Assembly: GCA_963675935.2 (NCBI GenBank)
Contig: OY780964.2
Location: forward strand, 682,001-746,000
Direction: 5' to 3'
Origin: G963675935 sp963675935
GTDB lineage: Bacteria; Planctomycetota; Planctomycetia; Pirellulales; Thermoguttaceae
Length of the DNA stretch: 64,000 bases
Shown here: positions 16,806 through 25,050 of the stretch, in pieces
Numbering within the stretch: position 1 is the first letter of the stretch
How the letters are laid out: every line of letters begins with the position of its first letter
Made by a program: the position numbers and the translations under genes
The notes under the pieces: generated by a model
What the model was told of the DNA's origin: nothing
What the model saw: only the letters and a program-made list of their open reading frames with translations
The model's database searches: none

Positions 16806-16947
16806 TCTCGTTCCCACGCTCCGCGTGGGAACGCACTGCGGGGACGCTCCGCGTCCCCAACGCTGCTTCTTGCCCCAACCTTCTTGAACAGCCCTCCGAC
16901 GCGGAGCGTCGAGACGGGTGTGTTCCCACGCGGAGCGTGGGAACAAG
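16806..16947. repeat. inverted repeats between the DegT-like gene and nadB
   Basis: TCGTTCCCACGCTCCGCGTG recurs inverted near 16923-16947. Internally CGGGGACGCTCCGCGTCCCC is itself a hairpin. It lies between convergent genes. Confidence 0.8.
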
Positions 16948-16957
16948 ATGATGCAGG

Positions 16958-18568
16958 CTACATTGCTTCGCGGCGGAACGTGAGATGGCGGTTCCAATGC
17001 GCGTCGTCGGTTTCGGGAAAATCGAGCCGCACGTGCGCCCCGCGGGTTTCTTCGCGATCAATCGCCGCGTCGATCATCAGCCGGGCCGCGCACAGCATGT
17101 TCTGCAATTCCCAGCCGACCGGATCGTTGAACTGGCGCGGCAGCACGTAGCGTGACCAATGGTCGATGCTCGCCCGGGCCTCTTGCAGACCCTCGGCCTC
17201 GCGTCGGACGCCCATGTTGCGCCACATCAGGCTTTGCAGCGAATTGCGGATGTCGGCGACTTTCAGCGGTTCGACAACGGCGACGGTGCGGGGATTCTCG
17301 ACGACCGAGGCGGTGAAGTCGTCGTGCTGCTCGGCTGCGGCTCGCGAGGCCCCTTCGCCGGCGTGAGAGCCGAAAACCAGGGCCTCCAACAGGCTGTTCG
17401 AGGCGAGGCGGTTGGCGCCGTGCAGTCCGCTGGCGATGACCTCGCCGGCGGCCCACAGTCGCGGAAGCGTCGTGCGGCCTTCGAGGTCAACCGAGACGCC
17501 GCCCATCATGTAATGCGCCCCCGGACGCACCGGAATTCGATCGCGCGCGATGTCGAGATCGAACTCCGCGCAAACCGCGGCGATGCTCGGGAACCGTGCA
17601 TGAACCCGCACCGGATCGAGATGGTTCAGATCGAGATAGACGTTGGGGTGTTTGGTTTTTTCCATCTGGCTGACGATGGCCCGGCTCACCACGTCGCGCG
17701 GGGCCAACTCGCCGCGCGAGTCGTAGTCGGCCATAAACCGGTAGCCGTGCCGATCGACCAGCCACGCGCCCTCGCCTCGCACGGCCTCGCTGATGAGGCT
17801 TCGGCTGCCGCCGGCGATGTAAAGCACCGTCGGATGAAACTGCATGAACTCGACGTCGCGCAGCTCGGCCCCGGCGCGATAGGCCAGGGCCATGCCGTCG
17901 CCGGTGGCCACCTCGGGGTTCGTGGTTTCGCGGTAGAGCTGGCCGGCCCCGCCCGTGGCCAGAATCGTCTGCTTGGCCCAGACCATTGTCTTGCCGTGTT
18001 CGGCGTTCCAGACGATCGCGCCGCGGCAAACGCCGTCGAGCGTAAGCAGATCGAGCGTAAAAGTGTTTTCCCAAACATCGATATTCGCGGCCGTTCTAGT
18101 TCGGGCGATGATCGCGCGCATGACCTCGCGGCCGGTGGCGTCGCCCTGGGCGTGGGCGATGCGGTCGCAGCCGTGCCCACCCTCGCGTCCGAGGGCCAGA
18201 TGGTCGCCGGCCTGATCGAAGTGCGTACCCCACTCGATCAATTCGCCGATGCGCCGCGGGGCCTCGCGTATGACCCGATCGACCACGACCGCATCGCACA
18301 GCGAGCCGCCGGCTTCAAGCGTATCGGCCACGTGATCCTCGAAACGGTCGGCCGGATCGAGCACGCCGGCGATGCCGCCCTGGGCGAGATTGCTGTTCGA
18401 AAGTTCAACGCCCTGTTTCGTGACCACGACGACCGAGAGTGTCGGATCGACGGCCATGGCGGCCCGGAGCCCCGCGAGTCCGCTGCCGACAATCAGCACG
18501 TCGGTGAAGAAGTGCGGCACGTGCTTGGGATGGAACGGGACGAGGTATCGCGGGACGAACGTGGACAT
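16958..18568 (-). CDS. nadB: L-aspartate oxidase
   Basis: 536 residues. This FAD enzyme oxidises L-aspartate to iminoaspartate, the first step of de novo NAD synthesis. The Rossmann motif is DVLIVGSGLAGLRAAMA. Family blocks follow: SNSNLAQGGIAGVLD, LGREGGHGCDRIAHAQGD, QTILATGGAGQLYRETTNPE, GDGMALAYRAGAELRDVEFM, the active-site FHPT..., SEAVRGEGAWLVD, and HYMMGGVSVDLEGRTTLPRL with GEVIASGLHGANRLASNS. The start at M-S-T-F (18568) is chosen; an upstream in-frame Met at 18610 would add residues encoded by a family A palindrome. nadA and nadC are not in the window. Confidence 0.94.
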   Translation of the reverse strand: MSTFVPRYLVPFHPKHVPHFFTDVLIVGSGLAGLRAAMAVDPTLSVVVVTKQGVELSNSNLAQGGIAGVLDPADRFEDHVADTLEAGGSLCDAVVVDRVIREAPRRIGELIEWGTHFDQAGDHLALGREGGHGCDRIAHAQGDATGREVMRAIIARTRTAANIDVWENTFTLDLLTLDGVCRGAIVWNAEHGKTMVWAKQTILATGGAGQLYRETTNPEVATGDGMALAYRAGAELRDVEFMQFHPTVLYIAGGSRSLISEAVRGEGAWLVDRHGYRFMADYDSRGELAPRDVVSRAIVSQMEKTKHPNVYLDLNHLDPVRVHARFPSIAAVCAEFDLDIARDRIPVRPGAHYMMGGVSVDLEGRTTLPRLWAAGEVIASGLHGANRLASNSLLEALVFGSHAGEGASRAAAEQHDDFTASVVENPRTVAVVEPLKVADIRNSLQSLMWRNMGVRREAEGLQEARASIDHWSRYVLPRQFNDPVGWELQNMLCAARLMIDAAIDREETRGAHVRLDFPETDDAHWNRHLTFRREAM

Positions 18569-18686
18569 GGGGGGAGGGTTCGGGGAATGGGGAAGATAGC
18601 CGGGGGCCAACGGCCCGCGGAAGGTGTTTTTCTTCGTTCATTATATCTGTCGCAACTTCGATACACCAGCCGCACGAAGGCGGAGG

Positions 18687-18821
18687 GTGCGGCCATATTT
18701 TCTGGCAGATAGGCAATTCCGTCATTCTGAGCGCAGCGAAGAATCTCGTTTTCCTCGCGGCGCGGGCGAGATTCTTCGCTGCGCTCAGAATGACCGATCT
18801 TGCCAGAAAAAATGGCCGCAC
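18687..18821. mobile_element. 135-bp MITE-like element, copy 1, with 11-bp flanking direct repeats
   Basis: Terminal inverted repeats GTGCGGCCATATTTTCTGGC and its complement enclose a family B palindrome (TCATTCTGAGCGCAGCGAAG and complement). It is flanked by GAAGGCGGAGG (18676-18686) and GAAGGCGAAGG (18822-18832), as expected for a target duplication. There is no coding capacity, so any transposition would be in trans. A nearly identical copy lies at 37059-37197. Confidence 0.85.
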
Positions 18822-18977
18822 GAAGGCGAAGGGCATTGTTCTCGAAAATCCATTATACGAAAACGCAGACAAAAGAGACAATCCATCAGAAGTTTTGTAT
18901 GGAAACCGGGTATGGCGACCATTATAATGCGAGACATACTGGCTTTTTTCGCTAAGGATCGGCAAATCAATAACTGT

Positions 18978-19044
18978 CGTGGGGCAGGTTGCCAACCTGC
19001 CAAAAAACCAGAAGCTGACATGACAGGTTGGCAACCTGCCCCAC
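18978..19044. repeat. family C inverted pair upstream of the GH116 gene
   Basis: GTGGGGCAGGTTGCCAACC and its complement are separated by about 25 bp. The same pair is embedded in the radical SAM gene at 2584-2645. Confidence 0.85.
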
Positions 19045-19126
19045 GCCTAAATCACCGCAACCTCACGCGGAGCGTGAGGAGTACAAAACTTCTTCCACGA
19101 ATTATTCCTTCCCGGAGACACCCGCC

Positions 19127-22100
19127 ATGAAATACGAAACCACCGACAAGCCTGCCGCATCGAAAAAGTGTTGCTGCCCCTCCGGCTGCGGCAGCGGAAT
19201 CGAACGGCGCGATTTCCTCAAATTCGTGACCCTGGGCGCCGCGGGCACGGTCGCCGGGCTGGCCGCCGCAATGCCGGTCATGGCCGGGCCGTTCGAGACG
19301 TCGGAATTCGAGAAGCTCGTGCCCTCAAACAAGAAGCTCGATCCGGCCTGGGTGAAGTCGCTTTTCGCGCGGGGCGAAAGGACCGTCTACCGCGGCGCGG
19401 AGTTGGAAAAGATCGGAATGCCCATCGGAGGGCTTTGCAGCGGCCAGCTCTATCTGGGCGGCGATGGAAAACTCTGGCATTGGGACATCTTCAATCAATA
19501 CATCGGCACCGGCGACGCGCATTACGCCAATCCGCCGAAGCCCGACTTCCCGCTGGAACAAGGCTTTGGGGTCCGCGTCACCTCCGACGGCAAAACCGAG
19601 TTCCGCAAGTTGGACCACACCGGTTTTTCCAACATCACATTTCGCGGCGAGTATCCCATCGGGCTGGTCGAATATAGCGACGCGGCGATGCCGGTGGCCG
19701 TTTCGCTCGAAGCGTTTTCGCCCTTCACGCCGCTTAACACAGCCGATTCGAGTTTGCCGGCCACTATCATGCGGTTCACGGTGAAAAACACCGGGCAGGA
19801 AAAGATCGACGTCGACGTGGTCGGTTGGCTGCAAAACGCCATCAATTTATATTCGCAAAACGCCGTCACCGGCCGGCGCACGAATCAGATTTCCAAGAAA
19901 CCGGCCGCCATGTTGCTCAATTGCAGCGCGGAGGCCGCACGACCGGCAAAAGCCACCGACCCGCGGCCGGACGTCGTCTTCGAGGATTTTAAGAAAGAGT
20001 CTTACGATGGCTGGCAGGTCGAGGGCAAGGCGTTCGGCGACGGGCCGATCCTCAAATCGAAGATTCCGCAGTACCAGGGCGACGTCGGCTCGCGTGGGCC
20101 TCGCGTGGTCAATTCGCACGCCACGGCGCCCGGCGGCGATGTCGGCGCAAAAGACGCCCAAACCGGCACGCTCACGAGCCGGGAATTCACCATCGAGCGA
20201 AATTACATCGTTCTGTGGATCGGCGGCGGCGATCATCCGGGCAAAACATGCGTCAATCTTTTGATCGACGGCAAAACCATTCAATCGCTCACCGGGCACA
20301 ACAGCAACGCGATGCGGCGCGACGCCTTCGACGTTCGCAAGCTCCAGGGCAAAACGGCTCGGCTGCAAATCGTCGATAACGAAACCGCCGGGTGGGGCAA
20401 CATCGGCGTGGCAGAAATCGTATTCACCGACAAGCCGCCCGCGCCGGCGGGAAAACTGGAAGATCAGCCGGACTTCGGCACGATGAGCCTCGGGCTGATC
20501 GAGCCCGCGAAACACGATTTTGCTTTGGTCTACGTCGATCCAGAAAAACTGAATGACGCATTGAATTCGCTCGACGATACGGGGATGTTGCCCAACGGCG
20601 TCGAGACCGATATGCCCGAAAAACCCGTCGGGCTGGTCGGCCGTCGAATGTCGCTCCATCCAGGCGAATCGGCCACGGCCACATTCGTTATCGCGTGGAA
20701 TTTCCCAAATCTCCGCATGAAAAATGGCGGGCGATATTACACCAAACGGTTTGCCACGTCGGCCGACGTGGCGGAATACGTTGCCAAAAACTTTGATTCG
20801 CTTGCCAAACAAACCCGGCTCTGGCGCGACACGTGGTACGATTCGACGCTGCCCTACTGGCTGCTCGACCGCACGATGGCCAATACGTCGATTTTAGCCA
20901 CCTCGACGTGCCACCGCTTCGCCGACGGGCGATTTTACGCTTGGGAAGGCGTCGGCTGTTGCGAGGGCACTTGCACCCACGTGTGGCACTACGCCCACGC
21001 CGTCGGCCGATTGTTCCCCGAGTTGGAACGCGACCTGCGCGTGCGAACCGATTTCGGTACGGCGATCGATCCGAAAACAGGCGTCATCAACCATCGCGGC
21101 GAAAGCGCCGGACTGGCGGTCGATGGCCAAGCCGGCTGCATCCTCCGGGCTTACCGCGAACATCAGATGTCGAAGGACGCCGAGTTTCTGAAATCGCTCT
21201 GGCCGAAGATCAAACTGGCGATGGAATGTCTGGTGCGCATGGACAACGGGCGCGGACTTCTCGAAGGCGCCCAACACAACACGCTAGACCAGCCGTGGTT
21301 CGGCCGAGTGGCTTGGCTCAGTTCGCTCTACGTGGCCGCGGCCCGGGCTTGCGAAGAAATGGCCCGCGAAATGGGCGACGCCGCTTATGCCGCGAAAATG
21401 CACAGAATTGCCGAAACCGGCTCGAAAAGCATCGACCGCGAGTTGTTCAACGGCGAATACTACTATCAGATCGCCGACAAGGAACACGCGAAAAGCGTCG
21501 GTTCGCACAACGGTTGCGAGATCGACCAGGTCATGGGGCAAAGCTGGGCGTATCAGGTCGGGCTGGGACGCATTCTCGACGAGAAGAACGTGAAGAAGGC
21601 GATGGCATCGCTTTGGAAGTACAACTTCGCGCCCGACGTGGGGCCGTTCCGCGCAAAGAACAAAAGCGGCCGATGGTATGCAATGGCCGGCGAGGCCGGG
21701 CTGCTGATGTGCTCGTGGCCCAAGGGTGATTCCGCCCGCGTGGCGGCCGGTTATGACTTCTATTTCAACGAGTGCATGAACGGCTTCGAGTATCAGGTCG
21801 CCTGGCACATGATCGCGGAGGGCATGGTCGAAGAGGGCTTGGCCATCGCGCGTGCGGTCCACGACCGCTACCACGCCTCGCGGCGCAATCCGTGGAACGA
21901 AGTCGAATGCGGCGACCACTACGCCCGATCAATGGCCAGCTACGGCGTGTTTCTCGCGGCATGCGGCTATCGCTACCACGGTCCGCAAGGGTTCTTGGCG
22001 TTTGCTCCGCGATTGACGCCGGAGAATTTCCGCGCGGCGTTCACCACGTCGGAAGGCTGGGGCACGTTCAGCCAGAAACGCGACGGCACTTCGCAGACCG

Positions 22101-22339
22101 AGACGATCGAGCTGAAATACGGCCGTCTGCGGCTGCGCAGCTTGGCATTCGTCGTGGCCGAGGGTTTTGAGCCGAAGACGGTCCGCGTTACCGTCGATGG
22201 CGCGGAAGTGGCCGCCAAGCATCGCGTGGAAGGCCGTTCCGTCGCAATCGAGTTGGCCGCCGACGCGGTGCTTGAGGCGGGCGGAACACTCCAAGTGGCG
22301 ATAGAACCGGCCCTTTCCCGGTTGACTCACACGAAATAG
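19127..22339 (+). CDS. GH116-type glycosidase (GBA2-like, DUF608), Tat-exported
   Basis: 1070 residues. GH116 enzymes hydrolyse beta-glucosides or glucosylceramide-like substrates. ATG 19127 has GGAG upstream. The N-terminus is Cys-rich (KKCCCPSGCGSG), then a twin-arginine signal (ERRDFLKFVTLGAAG) ending in an Ala-rich stretch, so export folded is expected. The GBA2 N-terminal domain follows (GMPIGGLCSGQLYLGGDGKL). Residues ~285-450 form an inserted beta-rich domain resembling a GH32-C/levanase-type carbohydrate-binding module (FEDFKKESYDGWQVEG to NIGVAEIVFTD). The catalytic alpha barrel has GCCEGTCTHVWHYAHAVGR, LFPELERDLR and HNGCEIDQVMGQSWAYQVG, where the family's catalytic acidic residues are expected. 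It is monocistronic. Confidence 0.88.
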   Translation: MKYETTDKPAASKKCCCPSGCGSGIERRDFLKFVTLGAAGTVAGLAAAMPVMAGPFETSEFEKLVPSNKKLDPAWVKSLFARGERTVYRGAELEKIGMPIGGLCSGQLYLGGDGKLWHWDIFNQYIGTGDAHYANPPKPDFPLEQGFGVRVTSDGKTEFRKLDHTGFSNITFRGEYPIGLVEYSDAAMPVAVSLEAFSPFTPLNTADSSLPATIMRFTVKNTGQEKIDVDVVGWLQNAINLYSQNAVTGRRTNQISKKPAAMLLNCSAEAARPAKATDPRPDVVFEDFKKESYDGWQVEGKAFGDGPILKSKIPQYQGDVGSRGPRVVNSHATAPGGDVGAKDAQTGTLTSREFTIERNYIVLWIGGGDHPGKTCVNLLIDGKTIQSLTGHNSNAMRRDAFDVRKLQGKTARLQIVDNETAGWGNIGVAEIVFTDKPPAPAGKLEDQPDFGTMSLGLIEPAKHDFALVYVDPEKLNDALNSLDDTGMLPNGVETDMPEKPVGLVGRRMSLHPGESATATFVIAWNFPNLRMKNGGRYYTKRFATSADVAEYVAKNFDSLAKQTRLWRDTWYDSTLPYWLLDRTMANTSILATSTCHRFADGRFYAWEGVGCCEGTCTHVWHYAHAVGRLFPELERDLRVRTDFGTAIDPKTGVINHRGESAGLAVDGQAGCILRAYREHQMSKDAEFLKSLWPKIKLAMECLVRMDNGRGLLEGAQHNTLDQPWFGRVAWLSSLYVAAARACEEMAREMGDAAYAAKMHRIAETGSKSIDRELFNGEYYYQIADKEHAKSVGSHNGCEIDQVMGQSWAYQVGLGRILDEKNVKKAMASLWKYNFAPDVGPFRAKNKSGRWYAMAGEAGLLMCSWPKGDSARVAAGYDFYFNECMNGFEYQVAWHMIAEGMVEEGLAIARAVHDRYHASRRNPWNEVECGDHYARSMASYGVFLAACGYRYHGPQGFLAFAPRLTPENFRAAFTTSEGWGTFSQKRDGTSQTETIELKYGRLRLRSLAFVVAEGFEPKTVRVTVDGAEVAAKHRVEGRSVAIELAADAVLEAGGTLQVAIEPALSRLTHTK

Positions 22340-22359
22340 CCGTGGGACCGTTTTTTCGC

Positions 22360-22387
22360 TTGACTGTATTGCGTTATGCAATACAAT
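22360..22387 (+). promoter_or_regulatory. promoter with internal operator for the toxin-antitoxin pair
   Basis: TTGACT (22360-22365) and TACAAT (22382-22387) are separated by 16 bp, a good sigma70-type promoter. The spacer is filled by the inverted repeat TGTATTGC-GTTAT-GCAATACA (22365-22385). A ribbon-helix-helix antitoxin binding here would cover both boxes, giving the autoregulation typical of such operons. The inference is from layout only. Confidence 0.75.
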
Positions 22388-22412
22388 TAAGGAAACGAAG
22401 GAGATGTCCCCG

Positions 22413-22712
22413 ATGAGGTTCCGACCGGCTCCCAAAACTGCGGCCAAAACGGCCAGTCCCTTGATGGTTCGCCTCGACGACGAAAGCAAACGATGGCTGG
22501 CCGAGGCGGCCGGTTTGCGCCGCGTCAGCGTCAGCGACTATGTGCGAACCGTGACGGTGCCGCAGGCCCGGCGCGAGGTGCAAGCCGCCGACGAGCAAAC
22601 GATCGCCATGACGCCCGAGGAGCAATTATCGTTTTGGAACGCTTTGAATGAAACGCCGCGTTTGACGCCTGCACAAAAGCGTCTTGGCGCGATCATGCGA
22701 GGCCGACCGTGA
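22413..22712 (+). CDS. TacA-like antitoxin (DUF1778, ribbon-helix-helix)
   Basis: 99 residues. It neutralises the adjacent GNAT toxin and should repress its own promoter. The N-terminal DNA-binding part is SPLMVRLDDESKRWLAEAA followed by RRVSVSDYVRTVTV, matching the DUF1778 pattern. The C-terminal helical tail (MTPEEQLSFWNALNETPRLT) would wrap the toxin. ATG 22413 is preferred over ATG 22404 because AAGGAG lies about 9 bases before the former but abuts the latter. The toxin frame begins in or just beyond its end, and a likely operator lies 28 bp upstream. Confidence 0.85.
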   Translation: MRFRPAPKTAAKTASPLMVRLDDESKRWLAEAAGLRRVSVSDYVRTVTVPQARREVQAADEQTIAMTPEEQLSFWNALNETPRLTPAQKRLGAIMRGRP

Positions 22713-22734
22713 ACGGCGTTCGGTTTCCCCCGGT

Positions 22735-23235
22735 TTGCATTTGGAACGACTCGCCCGCGAGCATTCACGCCATGAATTTCAATGTGGCGAGAAGACGGTC
22801 GAAGACTGGTTGGCAACCAAGGCTCTGCAACACCAGGATAAACACCTTTCGGTGACTAAGTCGTTGCTCGACGAAGCGGGAGCCATCGTTGGATACTATA
22901 CTCTGGCGTCCAGCCAAGTCGATTTTAACGACTTGCCATCTGAATTGGCGAAAGATTTGTCGCGGCGCCGGCTGCCCGTGGCCGTGTTGGCCTGGTTGGG
23001 CGTCAATGCGTCGCGCCAGGGCGAGGGCTTGGGCGAATTGCTCTTGGCCCAAGCGTTGCGCGATTGCTGGGAAGCCGGCAAGACCTTCGCGTTTGTCGCC
23101 GTGGTTCTCGATTGCATCAGCGACACGGCCAAGGCGTTTTACGAACGTTGGAACTTCCGCGAGTTGCCAGACCATCCCTACCGGCTCTTTGTGAGCGCGA
23201 AGCAACTGGATGCAATGATGGAAACGTCAATATGA
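22735..23235 (+). CDS. TacT-like GNAT acetyltransferase toxin
   Basis: About 166 residues from a TTG at 22735; the frame is open to TTG 22684, which would overlap the antitoxin by 29 bases, so the start is uncertain. TacT-type toxins acetylate the amino group of charged tRNAs and stop translation. The sequence begins LHLERLAREHSRHEFQCG and contains EKTVEDWL, typical of this toxin class. The acetyl-CoA loop is SRQGEGLGELLL (Q-x-x-G-x-G). The expected catalytic Tyr is in AKAFYERWNFRELP. It ends four bases into trpD (ATGA), so trpD is probably translationally coupled to it. Confidence 0.83.
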   Translation: MHLERLAREHSRHEFQCGEKTVEDWLATKALQHQDKHLSVTKSLLDEAGAIVGYYTLASSQVDFNDLPSELAKDLSRRRLPVAVLAWLGVNASRQGEGLGELLLAQALRDCWEAGKTFAFVAVVLDCISDTAKAFYERWNFRELPDHPYRLFVSAKQLDAMMETSI

Positions 23236-24242
23236 TCGAAGCGGCCCTACGACAAATCGAAGCGGGCAACCATCTGACAATGGACGAAATGGCCGACGTG
23301 ATGGGCTGCATCATGGACGGCGCGGTCGACGAATCGCAAATCGCGCAATTCTTGATCGCGCTGCACAAAAAGGGCGAAACCGTAACGGAAGTGGCCGGCG
23401 CGGCCGTGGCCATGCGGCGACGCATGACGCCGATCCGCTCGTCGCGCCCCGATCTGATCGACACCTGCGGCACCGGCGGCGACGCCTCATGCACGTTCAA
23501 CATTTCGACGGCCGCCGCGCTGGTCGCCGCCGCGGCCGGCGCCACGGTGGCCAAACACGGCAACCGCGCCGCCACGAGCCGCAGCGGCTCGGCCGACGTG
23601 CTCACGGCGTTGGGCGTCAATATCAACGCCGGCGTGGCCACGGTCGAGGCGTGTCTCGATGAACTCGGCGTCTGCTTCTGTTTCGCCCCGCTGTTGCATT
23701 CGGCGATGAGGCACGTCGCGCCGATCCGCCGGCGAATCGCCACGCCGACGATCTTCAACATTCTTGGCCCGCTGGCCAATCCGGCCGCCGCGCCGTTCCA
23801 ACTGCTGGGCGTCGGCCGGCCCGAACTTCAGCCGCTGCTGGCTGAGTCGCTCTCGCTGCTGGGCATCCGCCGAGCGCTGGTCGTTCATGGAATGGACGGG
23901 CTGGACGAAGTCACCCTCGACGGCGCGACGACGGTCGTCGAAGTCGGCGGTGGCGACACGCGACGGTTCGAGTGGCGCCCGGCCGATTTCGGACTGTCGC
24001 CGGCCGATCGCAACGAGATGCTTGTTTCGGGACCGGAGGAAAGCGCGGCGATTCTCTTGGGAATTCTCGACGGCCGGCGCGGTCCGGCTCGCGACATCGT
24101 CGTGGCCAACGCCGCGGCCGCTCTCTGGACGGTCGGCCGCGCCCCATCTCCGAAGGAATGCGCCCGATTGGCCGTCGAGGCCATCGACAGCGGCGCGGCG
24201 AAAGAGTTGCTCGTCAAACTCATCAAGCGGACGAATCGCTAG
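23232..24242 (+). CDS. trpD: anthranilate phosphoribosyltransferase
   Basis: 336 residues. It joins anthranilate to phosphoribosyl pyrophosphate in tryptophan synthesis. Motifs: DTCGTGGDASCTFNIST (PRPP loop), KHGNRAATSRSGSADVLTAL (anthranilate/PRPP site), HVAPIRRRIATPTIFNILGP and GPLANPAAAPFQLLGV. The length fits the family. The start ATG 23232 overlaps the toxin stop as ATGA, and no other trp gene is in the window. That leaves trpD downstream of a toxin-antitoxin promoter, an unusual context. A separate internal promoter was not identified. Confidence 0.93.
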   Translation: MIEAALRQIEAGNHLTMDEMADVMGCIMDGAVDESQIAQFLIALHKKGETVTEVAGAAVAMRRRMTPIRSSRPDLIDTCGTGGDASCTFNISTAAALVAAAAGATVAKHGNRAATSRSGSADVLTALGVNINAGVATVEACLDELGVCFCFAPLLHSAMRHVAPIRRRIATPTIFNILGPLANPAAAPFQLLGVGRPELQPLLAESLSLLGIRRALVVHGMDGLDEVTLDGATTVVEVGGGDTRRFEWRPADFGLSPADRNEMLVSGPEESAAILLGILDGRRGPARDIVVANAAAALWTVGRAPSPKECARLAVEAIDSGAAKELLVKLIKRTNR

Positions 24243-24396
24243 AAGACGAAGGGGTCGAATGCAGTGAGGCCCGCCAAATGAATTATTTCAATTGCAGCGC
24301 CCTGCCGCGCACGCGAGTTTGGAAGACAAGCGGGTCTTCCGTCAAATGAATCGCCCCTTCAAATTGCGACGGGGCGATAGCCGGCGGCGGTTTTCA

Positions 24397-24645
24397 TTAT
24401 TCGAGACCTGGAAGCTGTTTGTATGCCCGTTTCTTCCACATTTTCGCCAACTCGTTTCGATACTTCTTCGCCCAATCCTTCACCGGTTTCTTTGCCCTCG
24501 GTGGGAGATCGCCCTCGATCATCTCAAGCGACGAAATATCGAAAACGCTGTTGGATTCGCCGTAAACTGCGCGAAAATGCGGCACGCCGTGTTCGTTGAA
24601 GTACATTTTCACAACCATGCCGTAAAAACAAGCGATCACGGGCAT
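24397..24645 (-). CDS. DUF4160 small protein
   Basis: 82 residues from ATG 24645, giving MPVIACFYGMVVKMYFNEHG, then PHFRAVYGE, the core of DUF4160. A longer frame from 24672 adds nine unlikely residues. DUF4160 genes are usually paired with a DUF2442 gene in putative toxin-antitoxin-like cassettes. Here none is adjacent, and the only DUF2442 gene in the window is at 29987-30232. The tail is basic (KKPVKDWAKKYRNELAKMWKK). Function unknown. Confidence 0.72.
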   Translation of the reverse strand: MPVIACFYGMVVKMYFNEHGVPHFRAVYGESNSVFDISSLEMIEGDLPPRAKKPVKDWAKKYRNELAKMWKKRAYKQLPGLE

Positions 24646-25050
24646 GGAGGTTGCCTCCACGGTCGACGGCAATGAACTATACTGCTTTCAAGGGGTAACG
24701 TCAACCGCCGCAATTCCGCCCCCAGGGTAGAGTCGAGAGGTGGCGCTGTGGCAGGGGAGCTCCGTTTCCGCCTCCCGACTCTACCCTGCGGATAGTAGGG
24801 GGAGAACGGTCGCTCCTCGCCGGCATAAACATTCCAGCCGGTCGCCGGCAATTCTCATTCACATCGCCGCTCGGCTCAGCCGATGTTAAAGTGCGTCGAT
24901 CAAGGACTCTGTGCGGGTTGCGTTGTGGTGACTAGGCAGAAAAGATCGACAGTCTCTTTCGATTGTAGTGAATCAATCGAAAGCAACGAACATATCGGCG
25001 GTTTGCCCACGGATCGGTACACCTCCCCGCCTCCGAGACATCAAAACATC
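24646..25050. other. spacer before the GAF/PP2C-like gene
   Basis: It contains an imperfect inverted repeat, CAGGGTAGAGTCGAGAGG against CCTCCCGACTCTACCCTG (24722-24787). The frame of the next gene is open back to 24883, but that part shows no domain. No other gene is seen. Confidence 0.55.

Larger units (their letters stand above)
18569..19126. other. spacer between divergent nadB and the GH116 gene
   Basis: No gene. It contains a family A half palindrome (18597-18622), a MITE-like composite element (18687-18821) and a family C inverted pair (18978-19044). TATAAT at 18923-18928 may be a -10 box for the downstream gene, but no convincing -35 precedes it. Confidence 0.6.

Noticed and set aside
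18569..18610. Extended NadB start (M-A-P-G-Y-L)
   Set aside because: The added residues are encoded by a family A palindrome. The internal Met before the FAD domain is more likely.
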